A stretch of DNA of 5,957 nt from Clostridiaceae bacterium (lineage in GTDB: Bacteria; Bacillota; Clostridia; Saccharofermentanales; DTU023): NCBI GenBank assembly GCA_012841255.1, contig DUUZ01000060.1, forward strand, positions 1 to 5,957. Reading direction: 5' to 3'. Positions 1 to 5,957 of this stretch are shown one piece after another. The translations under genes and the position numbers were made by a program. Each line of letters starts with the position of its first letter. The first letter of the stretch is position 1. The notes under the pieces are model-generated. The model was not told the origin of the DNA. It made no database searches and worked only from the letters and a program-made list of their open reading frames with translations.

Positions 1-32
1 AGGAGCAGATTCTCAAAAAAAGGGAATTGCTG

Positions 33-881
33 TCAGACTTTTTCACCAAAGCGGATTAAAAGAAGGTCAGGCCGGGCAAAAAAACGGGCATGGATATGGA
101 CCGTGCCCAGCCCTGCGCTGATCATCATGGATAAGTGATCGTTCAGGCGGCAGGACCCGCGCCAGTAGGTCTTGGCTCCGGCCGGCCGGATGAGCGGCAA
201 GCCGAAGAGGGTGACCTGGCCCTGGTGGGAATGGCCGCAAAGGACCAGGCCCGGACCTTCGGCGGGCATGTTCTGGGGAAACCAGTCGGACTCGTGGATC
301 AGGTAGAGGGTGAAGGGGTCTTCCCCTTCTTTTTTTTCAGCCATGGCCGTAATAAGGCTTGCCCGGTCAAAAACCGGATTGGCATGATGGCTGTCGGCAA
401 AGGCCCAGACGGGGAGGCCTGCAATTTCTGCCCCCTCATTTTCCAGGACGGTGAAGCCTGCACTTTCCAGGACCCCGGCCGCCCAGGCCCGGTAACGGGG
501 AGCCTCCGTATCGTGGTTGCCCAGGATGGCCCACTGGCCCAGGGGAGCCTTGATGCGGGCCAGGCTTCCAATCACCATCTGCCGGAAATCCGGATCCCAA
601 AGGGGGGTGGCTTCTTCCACCAGGTCGCCGCCGAAGATGACGGCATCGGCATTCTCCCCCATAATTTTCCGGACTTGCCGGTCCAGATCCTTTTGCCGGG
701 TTCTTTTCCCTACATGGATATCTGAAAAAAAGAGGATGGATTTCCCCTGATAGTCTCCTCCCGGAGCGGGAATCACCCGTCTTTTGACCTTGATCCAGCG
801 GGGTTCCAGAAAGAAGCCGTAAAAGAGACAGAGGGCGCCGGCCGCGAGGACGATGAGAAGAATTAGGATCCATGCTTTCAT
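33..881 (-). CDS. Membrane-anchored calcineurin-like metallophosphoesterase (YkuE/YaeI-like)
   Basis: This 282-residue protein has the complete two-metal phosphoesterase signature in order: SDIH (D54, H56), GGD (D86), GNHD (N122, H123, D124), HES (H196) and GHSH (H217, H219). Members of this family hydrolyse phosphoesters at a di-metal centre. Residues 4-24 form one hydrophobic helix with a short start and a basic stretch after it (residues 28-35), so it is probably an N-terminal anchor; I infer that the catalytic domain faces outward. The GHSHQGQ motif followed by an ISAGLGT segment (254-260) and a hydrophobic C-terminal strand resembles YkuE/YaeI proteins, some relatives of which act on lipid A precursors or other lipid-linked phosphates. 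The substrate here cannot be told. The start at 881 is chosen because it includes the anchor; the only upstream ribosome-site-like sequence is a weak TAGG 8 nt away. It lies downstream of the permease gene but is separated from it by a terminator, so it may rely on read-through or an unrecognised promoter. Confidence 0.9.
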   Translation of the reverse strand: MKAWILILLIVLAAGALCLFYGFFLEPRWIKVKRRVIPAPGGDYQGKSILFFSDIHVGKRTRQKDLDRQVRKIMGENADAVIFGGDLVEEATPLWDPDFRQMVIGSLARIKAPLGQWAILGNHDTEAPRYRAWAAGVLESAGFTVLENEGAEIAGLPVWAFADSHHANPVFDRASLITAMAEKKEGEDPFTLYLIHESDWFPQNMPAEGPGLVLCGHSHQGQVTLFGLPLIRPAGAKTYWRGSCRLNDHLSMMISAGLGTVHIHARFFARPDLLLIRFGEKV

Positions 882-913
882 GGGAAAAGCCTACACGAGC
901 AAGGGGCTTTCCC
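882..913 (-). promoter_or_regulatory. Hairpin abutting the phosphoesterase start codon
   Basis: On the minus strand, 913-905 (GGGAAAGCC) can pair with 891-882 (GGCTTTTCCC), giving 9 bp with one bulged T (888) and a 13-nt loop. The 3' arm ends directly at the ATG (881) and includes the GG of the weak TAGG ribosome site, so folding could limit translation. No U-tract follows, so it is not a convincing terminator. The pairing is visible in the sequence; its function is inference. Confidence 0.35.
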
Positions 914-923
914 GCAAGACATG

Positions 924-953
924 AAAAGGGGCCGTTCCTTTCGGAACAGCCCC
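924..953 (-). terminator. Rho-independent terminator of the purine permease gene
   Basis: On the minus strand an 11-bp stem (953-943 with 938-928) closes a GAAA tetraloop (942-939) and is followed at once by TTTT (927-924). The one non-Watson-Crick pair (933/948) is a G-U wobble on the minus strand but a C-A mismatch on the plus strand, and only the minus strand has a U-tract directly after the stem. Both facts orient it leftward. It lies 44 nt past the permease stop codon and should end that transcript. Outer arms TGAAA/TTTCA (922-926, 956-960) can extend the fold. Confidence 0.88.
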
Positions 954-997
954 CGTTTCATACAGAGGAGCAATTGAATGTGTAAGGATTGGATGCT

Positions 998-2362
998 CTA
1001 TCCGAGGAAGGCGAACTTGGCGATGAAGGCCAAGGCCAGGACGTACATGAGCGGGCTGATTTTCTTGTGCTTGCCAACCAGGAGGTTGATGATGACGTAG
1101 AAGATGATCCCGAACATGATGCCGTGCGAGATGCTGTAGAAGAAGGGCATGGCGAAGAGGGCAACATAGGCGGGGAGAGCTTCGGAAATGTCATTGAAGT
1201 CAACCTTGAGGATGGCGGACAGCATCAGGAAACCGACGTAGATTAAAGCGGCGGATGTCGCAAAGGCCGGGATCGAGATGAAGATGGGGGACAGGATAAT
1301 GGCCAGGAGGAAGAGGACCCCCGTGGTCAGGGCGGTGAGGCCGGTCCGGCCTCCTTCTGCGACTCCCGCAGCACTTTCAACGAAGGTGGTGACGGTCGAG
1401 GTTCCGGCGATGGCGCCGAAGGTGGTGCCGATGGCATCGGCCAGGAGGGCGCCCTTGATCCGGGGCAGCTTTCCTTCTTCATCCAGCATATTGGCCTTGT
1501 CCGCAACACCGATCAGGGTGCCCAGGGTGTCGAAGATGTCGACAAAGAGGAAAGAGAACAAGATGATCAGGAAGTCAGGAATATTGAAATTCGAGAAAGC
1601 GGCCGGACTGAAGGCCTGGCCGAAAATGGATCCGAAGCCTGCAAAGTCAGGCATCCCCCAGGAGGGATAAAGCGAGAAGAGCCCCGCTTCCGGATTGGGA
1701 ACGTAGAGTCCCGCCGCCTGCAGGAGAATGCCCAGGATCCAGACGGCAAACATGCCGATCAGGATGGATCCCTTGATCTTTCTGTAGGCCAGGACACCGA
1801 TGATGATGACTCCCACGAGGGTCAGAAGTGAAAGCAGACCCACGCCGGACATCTCGTCCTTGAAGCAGACCAGATCGACCAGGGTGGCCGGGCTGGCCTG
1901 GACCAGGCCGGAATTCTGGAGTCCGATAAAGGCGATGAAGAGGCCGATACCGGCTCCGACCGCATGTTTCAGGGACAGGGGGATGGCGTCGAAAATGGCT
2001 TCGCGGACATTGGTCAGGGAAAGCAGAATAAAGATAATGCCTTCGACAAAAACCGCCAAGAGGGCGAACTGCCAGGAGTAGCCCATGCCCAGGACAACCG
2101 TATAGGCAAAGTAGGCGTTGAGGCCCATGCCGGGTGCCAGTGCGAAAGGCAGGTTGGCCATAAAGGCCATGGCCACACAAGCCAGGGCGGACGAGAGTGC
2201 CGTCGCAATCAGGACGCCGCCCGGATTCATGCCCGCCACACTCAGGATATCGGGGTTGACCGCCAGGATATAAGCCATGGTCATAAAGGTAGTCAAACCG
2301 GCCGCAAGCTCACCTTTCACGGTTACGCCGTGCTCTTTGAGCTTAAACGCTTTTTCTAACAT
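998..2362 (-). CDS. NCS2 family purine base permease (AzgA/PbuG-type, adenine/guanine/hypoxanthine)
   Basis: This 454-residue, very hydrophobic protein has about a dozen predicted membrane segments and is the usual length for the AzgA-like branch of NCS2 nucleobase transporters. Hallmarks are the first helix with TTFMTMAYILAVNPDIL (24-40), ALAPGMGLNAYFAY (75-88), GAGIGLFIAFIGLQNSG (136-152), FVDIFDTLGTLIGVADKAN (273-291) and the substrate-site region GTSTVTTFVESAAGVAEGG (320-338), which contains the conserved Glu at 329. The family takes up purine bases by proton symport for salvage; which base is preferred cannot be read here. The frame stays open upstream to 2443, but I take the ATG at 2362: a perfect AGGAGG lies 5 nt before it, and the MLEKAFKLKEHG N-terminus is typical of relatives, while the extra 27 residues would run through the presumed promoter. 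It is divergent from ileS and ends in a terminator, so it is probably monocistronic. No purine riboswitch aptamer or PurR-box-like sequence was recognised upstream. Confidence 0.95.
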   Translation of the reverse strand: MLEKAFKLKEHGVTVKGELAAGLTTFMTMAYILAVNPDILSVAGMNPGGVLIATALSSALACVAMAFMANLPFALAPGMGLNAYFAYTVVLGMGYSWQFALLAVFVEGIIFILLSLTNVREAIFDAIPLSLKHAVGAGIGLFIAFIGLQNSGLVQASPATLVDLVCFKDEMSGVGLLSLLTLVGVIIIGVLAYRKIKGSILIGMFAVWILGILLQAAGLYVPNPEAGLFSLYPSWGMPDFAGFGSIFGQAFSPAAFSNFNIPDFLIILFSFLFVDIFDTLGTLIGVADKANMLDEEGKLPRIKGALLADAIGTTFGAIAGTSTVTTFVESAAGVAEGGRTGLTALTTGVLFLLAIILSPIFISIPAFATSAALIYVGFLMLSAILKVDFNDISEALPAYVALFAMPFFYSISHGIMFGIIFYVIINLLVGKHKKISPLMYVLALAFIAKFAFLG

Positions 2363-2367
2363 AAAAA

Positions 2368-2373
2368 CCTCCT
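2368..2373 (-). promoter_or_regulatory. Ribosome binding site of the purine permease (fixes the start)
   Basis: AGGAGG on the minus strand, 5 nt before the ATG at 2362. It decides the start against the in-frame ATG at 2443, which would add 27 residues. Confidence 0.9.
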
Positions 2374-2390
2374 CAAGTTTTCCTCTGTAG

Positions 2391-2404
2391 TTGTGATACC
2401 ACAA
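2391..2404. promoter_or_regulatory. Palindrome TTGTG-ATAC-CACAA, candidate operator for the permease gene
   Basis: A perfect 5-bp inverted repeat with a 4-bp centre lies 29-42 bp before the permease ATG. It overlaps a wider dyad GTGATA (2393-2398) / TATCAC (2413-2418), and TTGTGA recurs at 2423-2428, 32 bp from the first copy, facing TCAC at 2415-2418. Clustered half-sites near a transcription start suggest a repressor or activator site. In RNA, the same palindrome could form only a weak 5-bp hairpin. The regulator is unknown and I match it to no named box. Confidence 0.4.
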
Positions 2405-2408
2405 GCAT

Positions 2409-2417
2409 AAAATATCA
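2409..2417 (-). promoter_or_regulatory. Possible extended -10 promoter element of the permease gene
   Basis: On the minus strand TG-A-TATTTT (2417-2409) fits an extended -10 element. No good -35 hexamer stands at 17 bp, so the call is weak. If used, transcription would start near 2402, at the edge of the 2391-2404 palindrome, leaving a 5' leader of about 40 nt. Confidence 0.25.
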
Positions 2418-2500
2418 CTGAATTGTGAACAGACGGTTAACAACCCGCCATAATTGCATATCAGGCAATAGGGATAGAGCCTTCTGCTATGGGCTTTTCA

Positions 2501-2529
2501 TTGACATCAAAGGGGCCTCATCCTATAAT
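2501..2529 (+). promoter_or_regulatory. Perfect-consensus housekeeping promoter of ileS
   Basis: TTGACA (2501-2506) and TATAAT (2524-2529) match both consensus hexamers exactly with the optimal 17-bp spacer. Transcription should start about 2535-2537, giving an ileS leader of roughly 80 nt. No other rightward promoter was seen before ileS. Confidence 0.9.
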
Positions 2530-2563
2530 CATTTGGATATTGGTCTGCAAAATAACCTGTCCG

Positions 2564-2583
2564 TCGGCCTTTTGTAAGGTCGG
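2564..2583 (+). promoter_or_regulatory. Hairpin in the ileS leader
   Basis: TCGGCCTT (2564-2571) pairs with AAGGTCGG (2576-2583) through 8 bp including two G-U pairs, around a TTGT loop. A further GTCC (2559-2562) / GGAC (2593-2596) stem can enclose it. An alternative pairing of GTCGG (2563-2567) with CCGAC (2596-2600), directly before the ribosome site, excludes the hairpin. No U-tract follows, so it is not a terminator. Any control of translation is inference. Confidence 0.4.
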
Positions 2584-2600
2584 GCTGAAGCTGGACCGAC

Positions 2601-2606
2601 AAGGAG
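2601..2606 (+). promoter_or_regulatory. Ribosome binding site of ileS
   Basis: AAGGAG lies 10 nt before the ATG at 2617, which supports this start. It sits next to the CCGAC arm (2596-2600) of the alternative leader pairing. Confidence 0.8.
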
Positions 2607-2616
2607 AAGGCAATTC

Positions 2617-5600
2617 ATGTACGAAAAAGTTGACAGCGGTCTTAATTTTGTCCCCCGTGAGGAAAAGATTCTGGATTTTTGGCGGGAAGAGGACATTTTC
2701 AATAAATCCATGGAGAACAGGAAGGGTTCGCCCGTTTACTCCTTTTATGACGGGCCGCCCACGGCCAACGGCATGCCGCATGCCGGCCATGTCCTGACCC
2801 GGGTCATCAAGGACCTGATTCCCCGCTACCGGACCATGAAGGGCTACTATGTTCCCCGCAAGGCCGGCTGGGACACCCACGGCCTGCCGGTCGAGCTTGA
2901 GGTCGAAAAGCGGCTGGGTCTGGACGGCAAGGAGCAGATCGAAGCCTATGGCGTCGAGGCCTTTATCCAGGAATGCAAGGAATCGGTATGGAAATATAAA
3001 GGGGAGTGGGAGGAGATGTCGGAGCGCATTGGTTTTTGGGCTGACATGGACCACCCCTATGTAACCTATGAGAATGATTACATCGAGTCGGTCTGGTGGT
3101 CGCTTAGGCAGATCTGGGACAAGGGCCTGATCTACCAGGGCCACAAGGTGGTCCCTTACTGCCCCCGATGTGGTACCTCGCTGTCCAGCCATGAGGTGGC
3201 CCAGGGGTACCGGGATATCACGGAGAAGTCCGTCTATGTCCGCCTCCGTTCCAAGGAAGACCCCGACACCTATTTTGCCGTCTGGACGACCACACCCTGG
3301 ACCCTGCCGTCCAACCTGGCCCTCTGCGTCAATCCGGATGAGGACTATGTCCTCTGCCAGACCGACCGCCAGCCGGACGGTTCCCAAGGGGAGCCCAAAT
3401 ACATCATTGCCAAGGCCCTTTACCAGAAGATTTTCGGCGAGGAGGCCCGGGTTCTTGAAACCTATAAAGGCCGTGATCTTGTGGGGCGGGAGTATTACCC
3501 CCTCTATCCCTTTGCGGTCGACACCGTCGAAAAGTCCGGCAAGAAGGCTTTCTTTGTCGTGGCCGATTCCTATGTCACACTGACGGACGGGACGGGGATC
3601 GTTCATATCGCGCCCGCCTTCGGTGAGGACGACGCTCGGATCGGCCGGAAAAACGACCTGCCTGTTATTCAGTTTGTCGCCGAGGACGGCACCATGACTG
3701 AGGAGGTCGAGGGCTTTTACGGGGTTTTCGTCAAGGATGCCGACCCCGGTCTGGTCGATCTGCTCCGGGACTGGGGCCTCCTGCTCTTTGAGGAGGATAC
3801 GGAACATACCTATCCCTTCTGCTGGCGCTGCGACACCCCCCTCATCTATTACGCCCGCTCGGCCTGGTTCATTGAGATGACCAAGCTCCGGGACCGCCTC
3901 CTGGAGAATAATTCGAAGATTCACTGGATCCCCTCCCATATCGGGCCGGGCCGTTTTGGCAACTTCCTGGAGAATGTCATCGACTGGTGCCTGTCCCGCG
4001 AACGCTACTGGGGGACCCCCCTGCCGGTTTGGCGCTGCGGGGACTGCGAGCATCTTCATATGGTGGGTTCCATCGAGGAGATGAAGTCCATGTCACCCGA
4101 CTGCCCGGACGATATCGAGCTCCATAAACCCATGGTGGACCGGGTTCATCTCTCCTGCCCGCAATGCTCGGGAGAGATGACCCGGGTGCCCGAGGTCATC
4201 GACGGCTGGTACGATTCAGGATCCATGCCTTTTGCCCAGTATCATTATCCCTTCGAGAACCGGGAGCTGACCGAGGAGCGGATGCCGGCCGATTTTATTT
4301 CTGAAGCCATCGACCAGACCCGGGGCTGGTTCTACAGCCTTCTGGCCATCAGTACCGCCCTTTTTGACCAGGAGGCCTACCGGACCTGCCTGGTCCTGGG
4401 CCATGTCCTGGACAAGGACGGGGTCAAGATGTCCAAGCACCTGGGCAACATTGTGGAACCGGGAAAACTCCTGGATCTGGAAGGCGCTGACGCCATGCGC
4501 TGGATGTTCTGTTCGGGAAGTGCCCCCTGGCTCTCGGCCCGTTTCTCCGAGGAGTCGGTCAATGAGGCCAAGCGCCGCTTTATGGGGACCTTCTGGAATA
4601 CCTACGCCTTCTTTGTCCTCTACGCCAATATCGACGCTTTTGACCGGGCCGACTACCAGGATTTCCCGGTCGATGATTACAAGACGGTCATGGACCGCTG
4701 GATTGAAAGCCGTCTCCATTCCCTGATCCGGGATGTTGACCAGAGGCTTGACCAGTGTGACATCACGACTGCGGCACGGGCCCTGGAATCCTTCGTGGAT
4801 GATCTTTCCAACTGGTATGTCCGCCGGTCCCGGGAACGCTACTGGGGTCCCGACATGGATACGGACAAGATCACGGCCTATATCGTCCTCCACGATATCC
4901 TGGTGACCCTGGCCCACCTGACGGCCCCCTTCACCCCTTTCATGGCGGAGACGGTCTACCGGAACCTCGTGGCCGGCAAGTTGCCGGGCGCTCCTGAAAG
5001 CGTCCACATGTGCGACTTTCCCAAGGCCGATGAAAACCGGATCGATCCGGCCCTGGAGCGCGACATGGAAGCGGTTCTGGAACTGGTCTCCCTGGGCCGG
5101 GCGGCCAGAAACAGTGCCCAGCTGAAAATCCGCCAGCCTCTGTCCTCCATGGTCGTGGCCGGGCGGGAGGCCCTGTCGGAGGAACTGACCGCTTTGATCC
5201 TGGACGAACTCAATGTCAAGGAGATGGTCTATGAAACAGAGGGCCGGGGCCTGGTGGACTATAGCTTCAAGCCCCAGCTCCGCACCCTGGGCCGCCTCAT
5301 GGGCGGCGATCTGCCCAAGGCCCGCCCCCTGATCGATGCCCTGCCCGGAAAAGCTACCATGGACCGGCTGGCAGGCGGCGGCAGCATTGAACTGGAGGTC
5401 GAGGGCAAGCTTTACACACTCACGCTTGAGGATCTCCTGGTTGAGGAGATTCCGGCCCGGGGCTTTGCCGTGGAATCGGCCGGGGAGGTCAGGGTGGCCC
5501 TTTCGACTGCACTGACTGAGGAGCTGATCGAGGAAGGCCTGATCCGGGAGATCGTCAGCAAGGTCCAGACCATGCGCCGCGCCCACGATTTCGAGGTCAC

Positions 5601-5799
5601 CGACAGGATTATCCTCTATGTCCGCCGGGACAGCCGGGAGGAGGTCCTGGACCGGCACGCCGACGCCATGATGTCCGATGTCCTGGCCGACCAGCTGATC
5701 TACTTCGAAGACGAATCGGATTTGCCCGCGGGCGTCACGGCGGAGAGCTGGGACATTAACGGTCATGAAATGGAATTCGCGGTTGCCGTCGCGTCCTAG
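2617..5799 (+). CDS. ileS: Isoleucyl-tRNA synthetase, type 2 (IleS2-like)
   Basis: This is a complete 1060-residue cytoplasmic class I synthetase that activates isoleucine with ATP and charges tRNA-Ile. Visible in order are DGPPTANG (45-52) leading into the HXGH signature HAGH (55-58); GWDTHGLP (84-91); the CP1 editing domain with WTTTPWTLPSN (223-233) and GTGIVHIAPAFGEDD (325-339), which clears misactivated valine; DWCLSRERYWGTPLPVW (456-472); DGWYDSGSMPFAQ (529-541); KMSKH (604-608) in place of KMSKS; the anticodon-binding region starting around SNWYVRRSRERYW (731-743); and a long C-terminal domain with RQPLSSMVV (near 839) and a segment near 974-1000. Four Cys pairs, CPRC (182-185), CWRC (402-405), CGDC (474-477) and CPQC (514-517), match the two-zinc arrangement known from Thermus thermophilus IleRS. 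Length, Cys pattern and the MDHPYVTYENDYIESVWW region (144-161) place it in the type 2 (eukaryote-like) branch rather than the E. coli-like type. The start has a good ribosome site, and the N-terminus fits relatives. No damage is seen. It is driven by a consensus promoter and lacks a T-box. Confidence 0.98.
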   Translation: MYEKVDSGLNFVPREEKILDFWREEDIFNKSMENRKGSPVYSFYDGPPTANGMPHAGHVLTRVIKDLIPRYRTMKGYYVPRKAGWDTHGLPVELEVEKRLGLDGKEQIEAYGVEAFIQECKESVWKYKGEWEEMSERIGFWADMDHPYVTYENDYIESVWWSLRQIWDKGLIYQGHKVVPYCPRCGTSLSSHEVAQGYRDITEKSVYVRLRSKEDPDTYFAVWTTTPWTLPSNLALCVNPDEDYVLCQTDRQPDGSQGEPKYIIAKALYQKIFGEEARVLETYKGRDLVGREYYPLYPFAVDTVEKSGKKAFFVVADSYVTLTDGTGIVHIAPAFGEDDARIGRKNDLPVIQFVAEDGTMTEEVEGFYGVFVKDADPGLVDLLRDWGLLLFEEDTEHTYPFCWRCDTPLIYYARSAWFIEMTKLRDRLLENNSKIHWIPSHIGPGRFGNFLENVIDWCLSRERYWGTPLPVWRCGDCEHLHMVGSIEEMKSMSPDCPDDIELHKPMVDRVHLSCPQCSGEMTRVPEVIDGWYDSGSMPFAQYHYPFENRELTEERMPADFISEAIDQTRGWFYSLLAISTALFDQEAYRTCLVLGHVLDKDGVKMSKHLGNIVEPGKLLDLEGADAMRWMFCSGSAPWLSARFSEESVNEAKRRFMGTFWNTYAFFVLYANIDAFDRADYQDFPVDDYKTVMDRWIESRLHSLIRDVDQRLDQCDITTAARALESFVDDLSNWYVRRSRERYWGPDMDTDKITAYIVLHDILVTLAHLTAPFTPFMAETVYRNLVAGKLPGAPESVHMCDFPKADENRIDPALERDMEAVLELVSLGRAARNSAQLKIRQPLSSMVVAGREALSEELTALILDELNVKEMVYETEGRGLVDYSFKPQLRTLGRLMGGDLPKARPLIDALPGKATMDRLAGGGSIELEVEGKLYTLTLEDLLVEEIPARGFAVESAGEVRVALSTALTEELIEEGLIREIVSKVQTMRRAHDFEVTDRIILYVRRDSREEVLDRHADAMMSDVLADQLIYFEDESDLPAGVTAESWDINGHEMEFAVAVAS

Positions 5800-5827
5800 A
5801 AAAAACAGGGGGGATGCGCTCCTTCAA

Positions 5828-5957
5828 TTGACCCAAAGCGCCGTCGTCGCTGCCCTTTACCTGGCCGTGACGATGGTGTCTTCCTTTATGAGTTTTTCGG
5901 TCATCCAGCTACGGCCGGCCGAGGCCCTGACAGCCCTTCCAGTCCTCTTTCCTGCCG
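5828..5957 (+). CDS. queT: QueT-family transporter, 5' part only (truncated by window end)
   Basis: The last 130 bases encode 43 residues that run off the window. They show AALYLAVTMV (8-17), a hydrophobic first membrane helix, then SFSVIQLRPAEALTALPVLFP (22-42), which closely resembles the SxGPIQFRxSEALTxLP hallmark of QueT-family proteins. These are small membrane proteins thought to be substrate-binding (S) components of ECF-type importers for a queuosine precursor such as preQ1, used in tRNA anticodon modification. The start is uncertain. I give TTG at 5828, 28 nt after the ileS stop, with a loose AGGGGGG (5807-5813) 14 nt upstream. An in-frame ATG at 5765 would overlap ileS by 35 nt and add 21 basic, non-family-like residues. 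The ATG at 5814 is out of frame and hits TGA after five codons. The spacing suggests co-transcription with ileS. Family confidence is good; exact substrate and start are not. Confidence 0.75.
   Translation, partial: MTQSAVVAALYLAVTMVSSFMSFSVIQLRPAEALTALPVLFPA

Noticed and set aside
4..31. Possible terminator after the phosphoesterase: an A7 run (15-21), T7 on the minus strand, between imperfect arms AGCAGATTCTC and GGGAATTGCT
   Set aside because: The T-run sits in the loop, not after the stem, and the arms are interrupted. The window ends before a real terminator could be judged.
135..725. A 196-codon plus-strand frame opposite the phosphoesterase
   Set aside because: It has no recognisable domain, a proline/glycine-rich composition typical of antisense shadows, and the minus strand carries a full catalytic motif set.
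2489..2570. A leader-peptide-like frame with an isoleucine run (PIIIWI) upstream of ileS, suggestive of attenuation by Ile codons
   Set aside because: Its ATG at 2489 and its Ile codons lie upstream of or within the -35/-10 promoter, before the expected transcription start, and it continues into ileS in another frame without a stop at a terminator-like fold.
2584..2600. T-box-like fragment GCTGGACCGAC before ileS
   Set aside because: It lacks a base relative to TGGNACCG, its TGGA would not match the A-CCA end of tRNA-Ile, and the leader is too short for the stem I specifier domain.
2518..5766. Two reading frames over 500 codons long antisense to ileS (4059-2518 and 5766-4216, minus strand)
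   Set aside because: Both lie in exact codon register with ileS, so they would stop only where ileS uses TTA, CTA or TCA codons. ileS rarely uses these; TCA near 4093 and at 4216 are where the frames break. They have low-complexity, unfamily-like translations and no ribosome sites. They are codon-bias shadows.
5778..5813. preQ1-I riboswitch-like tail (CCTAGAAAAAACAGG) just before queT
   Set aside because: Only the A-rich tail looks similar. The conserved loop and the CACCC-type strand are missing, and the 5' half would lie inside ileS codons; a CGCG/CGCG stem (5778-5781, 5790-5793) is too short to support it.

Overview
The window reads as ordinary chromosomal DNA of a GC-rich member of the Bacillota, most likely a Clostridia-type anaerobe. 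This is inferred from strong AGGAGG-type ribosome sites, a textbook sigma-70/sigma-A promoter, an AzgA/PbuG-type purine permease, a type 2 isoleucyl-tRNA synthetase and a QueT-family transporter. No species is claimed.

The layout is divergent around an intergenic region at 2363-2616 (254 bp). Leftward (minus strand) lie an NCS2 purine permease (998-2362) with a good Rho-independent terminator (924-953), then a membrane-anchored calcineurin-like metallophosphoesterase (33-881). Rightward (plus strand) lie ileS (2617-5799) and, 28 nt after its stop, the 5' part of a QueT-family membrane protein gene cut by the window edge (5828-5957+). Positions 1-32 hold no gene.

The divergent region carries a perfect TTGACA-17 bp-TATAAT promoter for ileS, a short leader of about 80 nt with a hairpin but no T-box, and on the permease side a 14-bp palindrome with further TTGTGA/TCAC half-site-like repeats. 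Those could be an operator for the permease gene.

Functionally, the right-hand pair links to tRNA: IleS charges tRNA-Ile, and QueT proteins are predicted to import a queuosine precursor used in tRNA modification. The permease imports purine bases. The phosphoesterase probably acts at the membrane on an unknown phosphoester. I see no mobile element, CRISPR, RNA gene or defence system, and no evidence of an undescribed multi-gene system. The observations most worth a second look are regulatory: the permease operator candidate, the T-box-less ileS leader and the non-ATG start of queT.
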